Notes under the pieces: generated by a model | The model's database searches: none | What the model saw: only the letters and a program-made list of their open reading frames with translations | Told to the model about the DNA's origin: nothing | In this document: positions 25,301 through 36,102 of the stretch, one piece after another | Layout of the letters: each line of letters starts with the position of its first letter | Position numbering within the stretch: position 1 is the first letter of the stretch | Assembly (NCBI GenBank): GCA_036873755.1 | Contig: JAVTVY010051717.1 | Location: 124,001 to 188,000, forward strand | Direction: 5' to 3' | DNA length: 64,000 nucleotides | Source of the DNA: Hanleya hanleyi | Taxonomy: Eukaryota > Mollusca > Polyplacophora > Lepidopleurida > Hanleyidae | Translations under genes and position numbers: made by a program

Positions 25301-26374
25301 TGCATTAATAATGTTCACTGTTGCGCCAGAATCAATGAGCATTTCCACTGGTTGATTCTCAATATGAACTGTCACTTTTCCAGTTTCGTTCGGCCGCGGA
25401 TCCACAACAAAAACATAATCATCATCAGATTCGGACAAATTTTGAGCAGAATCTGTGACCACGTGGTGTACTTTTGCCTTTTCACCATAGCGTTTCTTTC
25501 CAGAGTTACCGTTGTTACGATATGAGTTTTGTTGACCACTGTAGACATGTGATTTACACATCTTCTTCAAATGCCCAATTTTTGAACATTTAAAACATGT
25601 TTTGTCCTTACAAGGACAGTCTCTGGCGAAATGCGATGTTCGTCCACATCGAAAACAGCGTTGATCAAAATCTTGACGATTGGTACTATTAGGCGGAGTG
25701 CCCCGTTTACCATTTTTACCCCTCACAGCATTCACTGCTGGCATAGGATGGCCATTTTCACCACTACTGATTTGTTGCACAGAATTCACTGTTCCCGAAC
25801 CGTCATTTTGGATTCTACTAACGCTAATAGCATTACCCTCCATCTGACTAGCTTGCTGTTCTGCAGATTCTATTGTTCTAGAAATAGTTTGTGCCACAGA
25901 TAATGTTAAATCTTGTTCACGCAGTAATCTGCGTCTGAGACGAACAGAATGACATTTATACACAACTTGATCACAAATCATTTCATCAGTTTTATCTTCA
26001 AAGTTACATGTAGAGGCCAACTTACTTAGTCTGGTGACGTACGCGTCCATACTTTCCGTGGGTAATTGTGCAGCTTGACGAAATAAATGTCTTTCAAACG
26101 CAACGTTCTTTTTTGGTTTGAAATAGGCGTCCAACTGTTCACATGCCGTTTTCAGATCAGTACCTGTGTTCGGTAATGTTTCAAAAATTTCCTGAACCCT
26201 TTTCCCGGCAATATGAAGCAACAGTGCTCGTTTCTGCTTATCGTCAGTAACACCGACGGCTGTGACATACAAATCAAATGATTTGCGCCATGTTTCCCAT
26301 CTCGGACCAAGTCCCGTCAAATCACCTGACGCATCAAATGGGGGAACCGGTGGAATGTCTAGTAGTTTTGCCAT
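22338..26374 (-). pseudogene. Ty3/gypsy gag-pol polyprotein, two stops and one frameshift
   Basis: One frame holds gag and pol. The ATG at 26,372-26,374 (MAKLLDIPPVPPFDASGD) is the likely start. In order: a gag domain; two zinc knuckles, CFRCGRTSHFARDC and CFKCSKIGHLKKMC; an aspartic protease, MLIDSGATVNII; RT, with NIFDDIII where most relatives have Y-x-D-D; RNase H, LVVDASPVGLGGIL and TDHKPLEVIY; and integrase, with HEGHQG ... CVACQ zinc site, DFLGPFPSGESI, VSDNGPQ and the Glu-bearing NGTVERMNQTL. TGA stops interrupt at 24,806-24,808 (after VSPMVIVPK) and 24,666-24,668 (before GYHQIELDSE). Both could come from CGA by one C-to-T change. Near 22,580 a one-base loss in an A-run shifts the frame, and the last ~75 residues (KRNGNAVTLRASDDRL ... 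TYLEDYVT) are in another frame. Confidence 0.95.
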
Positions 26375-26395
26375 GATCACCGAAGAGATAATTTA

Positions 26396-26406
26396 CCTCG
26401 TCGCCA
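26396..26406 (-). promoter_or_regulatory. Primer binding site, tRNA-Ser(GCT) type
   Basis: One base inside the 5' LTR, the minus strand reads TGGCGACGAGG. This is the complement of an animal tRNA-Ser(GCU) 3' end (CCTCGTCG plus CCA) over 11 bases. It is therefore the probable primer for minus-strand DNA synthesis. The tRNA match is from memory of that tRNA. Confidence 0.8.
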
Positions 26407-26549
26407 CTGTAATATCCTATCACTGTCCGTGGATATTAGAATAAATAGACACAACTCAAGACGTCTTCAAGCACACTGTATTCGCACATGGCGTGATCAA
26501 CGACACACAGACAAGACACACAGACAATGCAGGGTTACTACAAAGTTAT

Positions 26550-27020
26550 AAAACACCCCAAGATGTGACCGGATCTGTCGCTACTGTACCCAAAATGTAG
26601 TAGAAGATGAAGTACACTTCTTGCTATACTGTCCTCGACATAACAAACACAGAGATTATATAAACCAAATTATCCACAGTAACCGACTCCCACCCCATCC
26701 GGAAATTATAAAAGTTAAATCTATACTAAATCCCCACAGAGACAATGCTTCAAAAATAGGAAGACTGGTACACCAAATGTACCAGTCACGGCTCAACCTT
26801 AACCCTCCATCAAAAAACCGGCTGGACACTTCTTAATTAGAGTTTATACATCAACACACTGGCAACTTCTATGTTATGTCCTAGAATTACTACTAACCCA
26901 CACTGTTGGTTCAAACCATACTAATTACTACGTTGCTAAAGTACCATAGTAATTATATTGTTTTGTTTGCCATACTTGTACCATTTTACGAGTCGTGCAA
27001 TAAACATATTGTATTGTATT
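26550..27020 (+). mobile_element. 5'-truncated LINE inserted in the LTR
   Basis: 471 bp flanked by a duplicated GTTAT (26,545-26,549 and 27,021-27,025). The 5' part (to 26,836) encodes the C-terminal end of a non-LTR retrotransposon ORF2 with the typical Cys/His cluster RCDRICRYC ... EDEVHFLLYCP, then a stop after NRLDTS. The 3' end is a TATTG/TGTATTG repeat tail, as seen in some LINE families. The insertion is younger than the Ty3/gypsy element. Confidence 0.9.
26552..26836 (+). pseudogene. LINE ORF2 C-terminal fragment
   Basis: About 94 residues of the C-terminus of a LINE reverse-transcriptase protein. It carries the CRYC-x-EDEVHFLLYC-P zinc-knuckle-like cluster found after the RT domain. 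Nothing of the endonuclease or RT remains, so it cannot act alone. Confidence 0.85.
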
Positions 27021-27066
27021 GTTATCACTGCGCGTACAATACGAATGCGGATCAGCGGATATAACA

Positions 27067-28145
27067 AGTCCGTGTTGAAACTCAAAGTGTACACACCTTA
27101 AGCTTGAATCAAGCATTGGAAAGTGCATACAAAGTTTGAAATATATGTATTAAGGCAGTGTGAAGTCACTGGACCTAAATATCATTGCAACAGACCACCA
27201 TAGAATACCAATCTTTATTTGCCATTTACTCTGTGTAATAAAATCGTAAAAAATTACAATATTTTCCCACACTGTTTGCAATGGTCTCTCATTTGATGGA
27301 AACTTTACTTGAGGGTTTACGATCACTTTAAGGATAGCTATCCCGCTAGAAGATCAAAATTGGTCATTTCTGTTATTTCCTCATTCAAATATTCACTATT
27401 TCGTCTAACATTTGGTGAAAAAATTAAATCAAAATTCTAATTAGAAGTGCTTCAATATTAAAAATTTGTTCTGAGGCACTGGAAAAATTAAACAGATTGC
27501 CTTTTATGTGGTCCGATATCCAGCTGGGAAGAGATTAACGACTGTCTATTGTATATTGTCTGTGTATTGTATTGTTAATTGACTCACAGGAACTGGCCAT
27601 GCACATAGTCTGTCATAAGAATAGAACAGCAGTTTGCATGCGCTTGGCTACTGTTATTTTTTTCTGTTGAATTTCCCTATCCAAAACACATTTCCACAGT
27701 ATTTTGGTAAGCTGATTATCTAGAATTACAAGCGCTTATTCCGTCATTCATAATCCAGCCGTCGTCCATTAGAGAATATCCGCGTCCATAATCCAAAGAC
27801 CTATTCCATTTTCCATATGACAGTATTAGCAGTATTATCACCAAATTCAAAAAGTCCTACTCATTTACATTAATCTACCCCCTTCTGAAATTTCAATTGA
27901 AAAATGGACGCTATTGTTTTCATTTGAATTATTTGTAATTGTATTGTCTTCACAGTAGAAGTGTCGCTTATGCAGATCAAATAGTTGGAATCCCTACGAT
28001 GTACGCTTTCATAAAATATATAGTTTATTATGGTTATATTGTATATTTATTGATACAGAAGACAAATTGTCACGGGGGGGGGAGCCAAAAACTGCCTCTA
28101 ACGAGATAGCTATCCTTAGGCTGTTTGTACTCGAGTTATGAGGCG
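27067..28145. other. Right flank of the Ty3 element; no gene
   Basis: No supported coding region is seen. A minus-strand PLE tail lies at 27,721-27,852. A G-tract occurs at 28,074-28,082, and the outer arm of the large palindrome starts at ~28,146. Confidence 0.5.
27721..27852 (-). mobile_element. PLE 3'-tail fragment
   Basis: Reverse complement of about 8,320-8,442 (TATGGACGCGGATATTCTCT ... TTATGAATGACGGA ...). It contains only non-coding 3' tail, i.e. a strongly 5'-truncated PLE insertion. Confidence 0.88.
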
Positions 28146-28600
28146 GGGGGCTAATCGTGTATTTGCGCTTAATCGTGTCAGCGCCAAATCGTGTAAAAGA
28201 ATTGCGCCTAATAACGTGTTGCGCCTAATCGTGTAGGAAATTTGCGCTTAATGGTGGAACTGTGCCTAATCGTGTACGAAATTTGCGCTTAATTGTGGAA
28301 CTGCACCTAATCGTGTACGGAATTTGCGCCTATTTGTGTAAATGCGCCTAATCGTGTAAGGAGGCTGCGTCTAATCATGTAACTGCTCCTAATCATTTGA
28401 ACCATCTTGCGCCTAATTCTGCGTTGCGCTTAATCGTGTAGAAAAAATGCTCCTAATTGTGGAACTGCGCCTATTCGTGTAGGAGATTTGCTCCTAATCG
28501 TGGAAATGCGCCTATTGGTGTGAGAAATATGCGTCTAATCGTGGAAACGCGCTTATTCGTGGAAATCATTTTGCGCCTAATTATGACATAAGTAGTATTG
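28146..28600 (+). repeat. GCGCCTAATCGTGTA short repeats, left outer arm
   Basis: About twenty irregularly spaced copies of TGCGCCTAATCGTGTAGGAA-like units with T/C and G/A variants (for example GCGCTTAATGGTGGAACTG). The mirror array is at 38,985-39,546. Spacing is irregular and units are diverged, so it is not a CRISPR array. Confidence 0.9.
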
Positions 28601-29184
28601 AAAGGACAACTTGCCCTACTTTCGTCATTTTTGGGGAGGTCACGGGAAGATCACGTGATCAAGAGGTCAAGGTCACTATAGTTCCGGGACTTCCGGTCAC
28701 GTATTCCTCCGCGGTGATGCGGTCTGGCGATGATGCGGTCGAGGGAAAATGCCTCCGCGGATAGAAAGTAGTCCCAAATACGCGGAGAGCCGGGGGAAAT
28801 TCTCCGGCAATCTTCGCCAATCTTCAGGACATTTTGGGGGCGAGTGGACCGATTGAGTCGAGTGAGGTGTCAACGTGAAGCGCTCGTCCAGGGCGATCAA
28901 GTCATGGGTGGGTTCATGTAAGTTGAGGATCTGTCCCGAAAATATAAAAAGCGGAACACGGACTTTACCCCTAAAATAGGGGAAAACTCCTATCCACCAG
29001 GTCCAAAAGGGCTAATATCGGTCTCCGGCTTATCGGGGCTGCCTATCAAGTCATGGATAGGTGTATGTAAAATGAGGACTCCGAAAATATAAAATGCGGA
29101 ACACGGACTTTACCTCAACAATAGGAGAATGATTCGAACATTTGCATCTATACTGGAAATGCCTGTATGGGGTATGGGGGTGGT

Positions 29185-29790
29185 CATTTTTGTGGATTTT
29201 ACTGTGGGTTGTGTGGCCTTGTTTTCTTCGTCTAACCACGTAGAACACGATGGGTGGGGTCCCGAAGCTAAGCGGTGTAATTTTTCGAAAAGTTCACGGA
29301 GGCCTGGATAGGCCCATAGGCCTACTGACTCAGTGGATACGTCCATACTGGGCAATTCAAACATGTTCATTGCGATATGGGTTGCGGGATCTTGTTTTTC
29401 ACGTCTAACCACGTAGAACACGATGGGAGGGGTTCCGAAACTAAGCGGTGAAATTTTTCGAAAAGTTCACGAAAGTCTGGATAGGCCCATAGGCCTACTG
29501 GCTCAGTGGATAGGTCCATACTGGGCAATTCACACATATGTTCATTGCGATATGGGTTGCGGGATCTTGTTTTTCACGTCTAACCACGTAGAACACGATG
29601 GGAGGGGTCTCGAAGTTAAGCGGTGAAATTTTATTTGAAAGGTCCAGGTACCGGGTGGGTCTATATATTGGCCCATACTGGCTCAGTGGATAGGTCCATA
29701 CTGGGAAATTTACTCCTGGACATTGCGATATATGTTGTGGGAATGTTTTTAACGCCACGTAGAACACCACGTAGAACACGATGGGCGGGG
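29185..29790 (+). repeat. ~177-bp tandem units (d-module), left arm
   Basis: Four units spaced about 177 bp (landmark CCACGTAGAACACGATGGG at ~29,230, 29,410, 29,585 and 29,770), each with AAGCGGTGAAATTTTTCGAA and CAGTGGATAGGTCCATACTG. Mirrored at 37,790-38,345. Open frames across it are shadows of the periodicity. A diverged version, with TCGTCAAGACAAACATGATAG, forms the array at 58,790-59,330. Confidence 0.88.
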
Positions 29791-29999
29791 TCCCGAAGCT
29801 AAGCGGTGAATTTTTTTGAAAAAGTTACTGCGCGCATGCGTAGTGGGCAAATAGTGCTGGGTAGACGTTTGGGGTCTAGGTGAGACCCTAGTGGTCCGAT
29901 GGTGTTGTATGAGGTCTTATTTTCAAGCTCTCGTGGAGGAGCATCCGACTGGACTAAGGATGCACTCCAGGGATTCCTCCATTCGGCAAGGATTAGACC

Positions 30000-32725
30000 A
30001 TGGGTCCGTTTTTCGGGTACCAATTGTCGTAAAATCTTCAACCCAAATCACTTATATGTGTATATTTTCTAAAAGAGCATCATTAAGTTATTATTTTAAG
30101 ACATAGCACTGCTATGATATAGTAAAATAAATCTCGAACATTCCCCTCCAAACTTGCTTCAATTTTCCTAGAAATCCCCTTAAAATGTCGAAAAATGGTC
30201 AAATTCGGCTCAATTTCCAGAAAAATATGTAGGAGCGATTTCAATTAAACTTCTTACTCACGGTCCCAGGTCCGGTCTCAACTTAAAAAGGCAAAAAAAG
30301 TAGGAGTCAACCTGCCCGTTTTTTGTCAGATTTTCTTCCCGTAAATGAGTCCTGATTTTTAGACACCCCCAAGGGGCATAACTGAGGCAGGGCAAAATTT
30401 ACTCCATGATCACGATCACCGTGTAGACGAAGCCAGCCATCGATCTGTACATGCTCGTTTGAAGCGTTGATAATTACAACACATATAAGGGAAGTGGGAA
30501 GAGGTGCCGACATACTGACTGCGTCACATGACTTCACAGAATAGTCTTCTGGTTAACCTATTCTAACGCACATACCAAGAATCTAACGATTCGTGATATG
30601 TGTTGTATCTCAGGTACGCTTTTATTGCACCTGTTCATGTGGCAACATGGATGATATGACCACACGGCCCCTAGCACCGGCATAAGCGGTATTAGATACA
30701 AATCTAGAGAGCTATGATGGAAATGCTCTGACAACTCGTATACTGGTAATTGGTGAGCTGTTTCGCTGTGACAACTCGTACATTGGAGATTGGTGAGCTG
30801 TATCGTCGTCAGATGTAAATGACGGTAATTAACACAAAAGACTAGTCTGTAAGGCCCGATGTCGACCCAGCATCAACTTCCCACAAATGCCAACATATAT
30901 CAAAGACCAAAAGGTCTGTACAGGGGGCGGGCCTCGGGAACGAAACGTCCACCAGCAGAATCTCGCCATATACAGGTAAAAAATTACGACACATATAAGG
31001 GAAGTGGGAAGAGGTGCCGACATACTGACTACGTCACATGACTTCACAGAATAGTCTTCTGGTTAACCTATTCTAACGCACATACCAAGAATCTAACGAT
31101 TCGTGATATGTGTTGTATCTCAGGTACGCTTTTATTGTACCTGTTCATGTGGCAACTTGGATGATATGACCGCACGGCCCCTAGCACCGGCATAAGCGGT
31201 ATTAGATACAAATCTAGAGAGCTATGATGGAAATGCTCTGACAACTCGTATACTGGTAATTGGTTTCGCTGTTTCGCTGTTTCGCTGTGACAACTCGTAC
31301 ATTGGAGATTGATGAGCTGTATCGTCGTCAGATATAACTGACGGCATTTAACACAAAATACTAGTCTGTAAGGCCCGATGTCGACCCAGCATCAACTTCC
31401 CACAAATGCCAACATATATCAAAGACCAAAAGGTCTGTACAGGGGGCGGGCCTCGGGGACGAAACGTCCACCAGCAGAATCTCGCCATATACAGGAAAAA
31501 TTACAACACATATAAGGGAAGTGGGAAGAGGTGCTGACATACTGACTGCGTCACATGACTTCACAGAATAGTCTTCTGGTAAACCTATTCTAAAGCACAT
31601 ACCAAGAATCTAACGATTCGTGATATGTGTTGTATCTCAGGTACGCTTTTATTGTACCTGTTCATGTGGCAACTTGGATGATATGACCGCACGGCCCCTA
31701 GCACCGGCATAAGCGGTATTAGATACAAATCTAGAGAGCTATGATGGAAATGCTCTGACAACTCGTATACTGGTAATTGGTTTCGCTGTTTCGCTGTTTC
31801 GCTGTGACAACTCGTACATTGGAGATTGGTGAGCTGTATCGTCGTCAGATATAACTGACGGCATTTAACACAAAATACTAGTCTGTAAGGCCCGATGTCG
31901 ACCCAGCATCAACTTCCCACAAATGCCAACATATATCAAAGACCAAAAGGTCTGTACAGGGGGCGGGCCTCGGGGACGAAACGTCCACCAGCAGAATCTC
32001 GCCATATACAGGTAAAAATTACAACACATATAAGGGAAGTGGGAAGAGGTGCCGACATACTGACTGTGTCACATGACTTCACAGAATAGTCTTCTGGTTA
32101 ACCTATTCTAACGCACATACCAAGAATCTAACGATTCGTGATATGTGTTGTATCTCAGGTACGCTTTTATTGTACCTGTTCATGTGGCAACTTGGATGAT
32201 ATGACCACACGGCCCCTAGCACCGGCATAAGCGGTATTAGATACAAATCTAGAGAGCTATGATGGAAATGCTCTGACAACTCGTATACTGGTAATTGGTG
32301 AGCTGTTTCGCTGTGACAACTCGTACATTGGAGATTGGTGAGCTGTATCGTCGTCAGATATAACTGACGGCATTTAACACAAAATACTAGTCTGTAAGGC
32401 CCGATGTCGACCCAGCATCAACTTCCCACAAATGCCAACATATATCAAAGACCAAAAGGTCTGTACAGGGGGCGGGCCTCGGGGACGAAACGTCCACCAG
32501 CAGAATCTCGCCATATACAGATAAAAAATTACAACACATATAAGGGAAGTGGGAAGAGGTGCCGACATACTGACTGCGTCACATGACCCTGCTGAATAGG
32601 GTGGCATTATATATATAAGCTATTAAGAAGACAAGAAGAATTATGATGTAGCAGAACACGGGCAGTCTATCGTATTATGAAATTAGACCGGGGCCATTAA
32701 TACGAAACTGTGGAGGGTCACCTAA
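30000..32725. repeat. Left-arm insertion carrying a ~515-bp tandem array
   Basis: Absent from the mirror position in the right arm (~37,665). The core (30,477-32,590) is four full units and partial ends, with CACATATAAGGGAAGTGGGA at ~30,480, 30,988, 31,507, 32,024 and 32,536. Units are over 95% alike. Each has an internal hairpin CAGGTAC ... GTACCTG, a CGTCAG ... CTGACG inverted pair and CAGGGGGCGGGCCTCGG. A minus-strand frame of ~70 residues (MKSCDAVSMSAPLPTSLICV-type) recurs in the units but resembles nothing known, and I do not call it a gene. Confidence 0.92.
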
Positions 32726-32727
32726 TG

Positions 32728-33205
32728 TATGTATCGTCCGTTTTTATTATTCTGCGCATGCGCAGTCTGGTCGTAGTATAGAAAGTGGGGTGTGTTTGGG
32801 GTAGAGATGGACCATTATTGGTCCAAATGGGTCATGGGAGGTGTCAAAGTGAAGCTTTTGTTGGTAGAGTCAGAACGGCGTGTTTTTTATTGCAAGTCGC
32901 GTCAATCTGCGCATGCGCAGTTGGGTGTAGTAAGTAAAGTCGTCCTTTTGGGGGTGCGTGGGGTTGTGTTTGGGGTAGAGAGGAACCATCCTTGGTCCGA
33001 ATGCGTCGTGTGGGGTGTCATTTTGTAGCTCTTGGTATGTAGACCACCATTTGAGGCATGTCCACGTGATCTGTGACGTCATTGGTGACGTCATCAGTAG
33101 AAGTATTAGCAAAAGCGAACATTTTGGGGTGTGTAGGAAAGCGTTCGGGGTAGAGATGGACCATCCGTGGTCCGAATGCGTCGTGTGAGGCGTCACCTTG
33201 TATCA
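32728..33205 (+). repeat. f-module units, left arm
   Basis: Three diverged units with TTCTGCGCATGCGCAG and TGTTTGGGGTAGAGATGGAC / GGTCCGAATGCGTCGTG. The third also carries TGACGTCATTGGTGACGTCA. Mirrored at 37,190-37,660. Confidence 0.88.
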
Positions 33206-33360
33206 ACGCCTGACAGCGCCAAGCCTAACGCTTCAACGCCCTGGTGAATTAGCCCTGAAGCTCTGATTTTCAAGATATTCCATGTAATTGACACTAATTC
33301 ATCGAAATGGGGTGAGGCCCGTCAACGCCTGTCGTTACGCCTTAACGCCCATGATGTACA
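33205..33360 (+). repeat. g-module (TTAACGCC steps), left arm
   Basis: Landmarks CTAACGCTTCAACGCCCTGG, GACACTAATTCATCGAAATG and GTTACGCCTTAACGCCC. Related g-modules lie at ~36,455-37,190 (inverted and split by a MITE), 40,595-40,770, 42,690-42,840, 43,280-43,500 (inverted) and ~44,700-44,790. They flank the zinc-finger gene copies and their remnants. Confidence 0.85.
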
Positions 33361-33405
33361 CCGGTGAGAGAACAACAGCAACAACAAGGATGAAAGATAA
33401 ATCAT

Positions 33406-33411
33406 TTTATT
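33406..33411 (-). terminator. AATAAA polyadenylation signal, left mirrored gene
   Basis: AATAAA on the minus strand, downstream of the left gene copy. The mirror copy in the right arm is at 36,384-36,389. The surrounding sequence is conserved between the arms and partly in the gene remnants at 40,140 and 44,820. Confidence 0.6.
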
Positions 33412-33672
33412 ATCGCCTCCAGTACATCATACCCAAACTGGGGGAGTTGCGTTGGGTATGTTTACAATACAAGTAGCCTCCTGTCCAATCAGAGGCCGCC
33501 ATTTGGCGCTGCATCAGTCATATTCTTTCTTGCCCGTTAGATGTATTATCGGCTGCTCTTGTCCATTCAGAAGTCGCCATTTCAGAAAGTTCCATCTTCG
33601 GCCATGTTCGCTCTGATCCGTTTGTTCTAATCGTCGTCGGGCAGGCCAGGATATCGTTGAGGCAACATATCC

Positions 33673-34227
33673 TCAAATAGTTGTTTGCGCATTCTGAGTA
33701 TCTATCAGTGCATGGGTGAATACATTCATCCGATGGGGTGGCCGGTCAGCTTGGTAACGAAAAACGTGACATTGGTCACCCTCTCTACGACCCATTGGAT
33801 GTTGGGCCCATTCCAACACATCCAATTGGTCCAGCACGGTCTCTAGCGATGCCCTATCCGTGATGGTAAACGGTAGGTCAAATACCCGAATGTTACTGCT
33901 CGGGTGAAAGTATCGCACTTGGTCTGTCTCCTTATGCTGCAGCACATAACCGAACGCCAGATTCAATTTGAAGGCCGTAGTTTGAGCGTTGAAGATGGCT
34001 TCCACGTACTTGAAGAGCCGAGACATGTCCTCTAACCGGAAATTGTAGATGTCTAGTAGCGGGAAATGACGGTGGAAACATCGACGGATCATGAACCAAT
34101 GGTCCCTGCAAATGTCACTTAATGGATGGGCGTCCGGTAAGAGATCACTGGGGGCATCCACTGGATCTTCGGTGTCCGGCTGGATATCTAGGCCCTCCTC
34201 GACTGTAGACACAAGCAAACTGGACAT
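33673..34227 (-). pseudogene. Mirrored virus-like gene, left arm copy
   Basis: Starts at ATG 34,225-34,227 (MSSLLVSTVEEGLDIQPD). It is homologous over its length to the right-arm gene: RDHWFMIRRCFHRH, LLDIYNFRLEDMSRLFKYVE, TTAFKLNLAFGYVLQHKETD, PFTITDRASLETVLDQL. It lacks about 16 residues after the Asp/Glu-rich start, and near its end it changes frame relative to the right copy (PMGRREGDQCHVFRYQADR). The zinc-finger N-terminus is missing; upstream lies the AT-rich array. The sequence type resembles a domain I recall preceding viral-type DNA polymerase B in invertebrate genome elements. That assignment is tentative. Confidence 0.7.
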
Positions 34228-34229
34228 GG

Positions 34230-34995
34230 GTATTGTATAATACAGGACAAATATGGTACAATACAGGACAGATGTGGCATAATGCATGAGAGATATGGTA
34301 TAACAGAGGACAAATATTGTATAATACAGCACAGATTTAGTATAATGCAGGACAGATATGGTATAATACAGGAAAGATATGGTATAATGCATGACAGATA
34401 TGGTATAAAAGAGGACAAATATTGTATAATACAGAACATATATTGTATAGTACAGGACATATATGGTACAATACAGGACTTATTATATAATACAGCACAG
34501 ATAAGGTGTAATACGGCACATGTTTGATATAATACTGGACAGATATTGTATAATACAGGACAAATATTGTATAATACAGCACAGATATGGTATAATACAG
34601 GACAGATATTGTATAATACTGGACAGATATGGTATAATACAGGACAGATAAGATATAATACAGAACAGATTTGGTATAATACTGGACAGATATTGTATAA
34701 TACAGGACAGATATTGTATAATACAACACAGATATGGTATAATACATGACATATTTTGTATAATACAGGACAAATATTGTATAATACAGGACAGATATTG
34801 AATAATACAGGACAGATATTGTATAATACTGGACAGATATGGTATAATGCATGACAGATATGGTATAAAAGAGGACAAATATTGTATAATACAGCAAAAA
34901 TATGGTATAATACAGGACAGATATTGTATTATAGAGGGCAAATATGGTATAATACAGGGCAGATATTGTATAATACAGGGCATATATTGTATAAC
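34230..34995. repeat. AT-rich ~19-20-bp tandem array in the palindrome loop
   Basis: About forty copies of GTATAATACAGGACAGATAT with variants (GTACAATACAGG, TTGTATAATACAGG). Frames are open on both strands, giving apparent proteins rich in YYTISVL or IIQYLSC repeats; these are artefacts. It sits at the centre of the 11.4-kb inverted repeat, between the mirrored genes. Confidence 0.95.
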
Positions 34996-35092
34996 GCAAT
35001 GCTAGACATGTCACAAGTGAGCACCCGAGTGTACAGGGCGAGATGCGGTGATTGTTGGAAAGAACAACGTAGGAGAGTTCTTGAACGCTGCG

Positions 35093-35102
35093 GGTTTATA
35101 AA
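35093..35102 (+). promoter_or_regulatory. TATA box of zinc-finger gene, right arm
   Basis: TTTATAAAAG about 50 bp before the ATG at 35,150. The related ORF at 43,578 has CATAAAAG about 60 bp upstream, so position and motif are conserved between two gene copies. Confidence 0.55.
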
Positions 35103-35149
35103 AGAGGCGGTAGGTGGGAATGTTCAGCATTTTCTGATACGCAGTCGAC

Positions 35150-36069
35150 ATGTTCTCTTGTTCGACCTGCCTGAAGCCATTTAGTCCTCCATCCACAAGG
35201 GCTCACGGTATATTTGTATAACCTGCGCACGATCATTTAATCGGGAAGATGCTTTCCGGTGCCACGAACGCTCACTCCATGAGGGCGCGACAGAACAACG
35301 TAATGAATGTGGTCAACTCTTCAAACGGTTCAATCAGTCAAGACGGCATCAGGAATTGATTCATGGTCCGTCACCACGGCATGGGCGACCACTTTCCACT
35401 GAAGAGGAGCCCAGGAAGGTCAGTCCCACTGAAGAGGATCCCCGGGAGATGAAACGTACGGAGACACCACCCACCCAACACTTGCCGAGCACTGAGCCCA
35501 TGTCCAGTTTGCTTGTGTCTACAGTCGAAGAGGGCCTAGGTATCCAGCCGGACACCGGTGATACTGTTCCACATACCCCTGACGACATCGAGCATTTCCA
35601 GGAAAATCCAGTGGATGCCCCCAGTGAACTCTTACCGGACGCCCATCCATTCAGTGACATCTACAGGGACCATTGGTTCATGATCCGACGATGTTTCCAC
35701 CGTCATCGCCTGCTACTAGACATCTACAATTTCCGGTTAGAGGCCCTGCCTCGGCTCTTCAAGTACGTGGAAGCCATCTTCAACGATCAAACTACGGCCT
35801 TGAAGTTGAATCTGGCGTTTGGCTATGTGCTGCAGCATAAGGAGACAGACCAAGTCCGATACTTTTATCCGAGCAGTAACATCCGGGAATTTGACCAACC
35901 GTTTACCATCACGGATAGGGCGTCGCTAGAGCCCGTGCTGGACCAAGTGGACCAATTGGATGTGTTGGAATGGGCCCAACAACAACGCCCCAACACCCAA
36001 TGGGTCGTAGAGAGGGTGACCAACGTCACGTTTTTCGTTACCAAGCTAACCGACCACCCCATCGGATGA
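35150..36069 (+). pseudogene. C2H2 zinc-finger / virus-like gene, right arm copy
   Basis: The probable start is ATG at 35,150 (MFSCSTCLKPF, a first C2H2 finger start that breaks off at a stop after HGIFV). A complete finger follows in another frame at ~35,209: ICITCARSFNRED ... CHERSLH. Then a damaged finger, NECGQLFKRFNQSRRHQELIH, where the first Cys is Arg. From 35,356 the frame is open to 36,069: a Pro/Glu-rich linker, MSSLLVSTVEEGLGIQPD, RDHWFMIRRCFHRHRLLLD, TTALKLNLAFGYVLQHKETD, PFTITDRASLEPVLDQ, RPNTQWVVERVTNVTFFVTK and DHPIG just before the stop. The mirror copy is at 33,673-34,227. One frameshift separates the first finger from the rest. I recall this protein type before a DNA polymerase B domain in Polinton/adintovirus-like elements; here the polymerase is absent. 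Confidence 0.7.
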
Positions 36070-36102
36070 ATGGATTCACCCATGCACTGATAGATACTCA
36101 GA

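Larger units (their letters stand above)
21562..27066 (-). mobile_element. Ty3/gypsy LTR retrotransposon, full-length but inactivated
   Basis: A complete element on the minus strand. It has 183-bp LTRs starting TG and ending CA on the plus strand, and a 5-bp target duplication AGTCC at 21,557-21,561 and 27,067-27,071. The primer binding site lies next to the 5' LTR and a purine tract next to the 3' LTR, with one long gag-pol frame between. The body carries two in-frame TGA codons and one frameshift, and the 5' LTR is split by a 471-bp LINE fragment. The two LTRs are almost identical outside the insertion (for example ACGTGTTC versus ACGTCTTC), so integration was fairly recent. Confidence 0.96.
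26408..27066 (-). repeat. Ty3/gypsy 5' LTR, split by a LINE insertion
   Basis: LTR sequence at 26,408-26,549 and 27,021-27,066, matching the 3' LTR. The interrupting DNA is 26,550-27,020. AGTCC follows the outer end. Confidence 0.95.

Noticed and set aside
30307..32607. Repeated ~70-residue frame in the 515-bp units as a gene family
   Set aside because: No similarity to known proteins, frame ends differ between units, and the array looks like a satellite.
34188..35014. Tyr/Ile-rich open frames of 166-225 residues in the AT-rich array
   Set aside because: Periodic translations of the GTATAATACAGGACAGATAT repeat, open on both strands.
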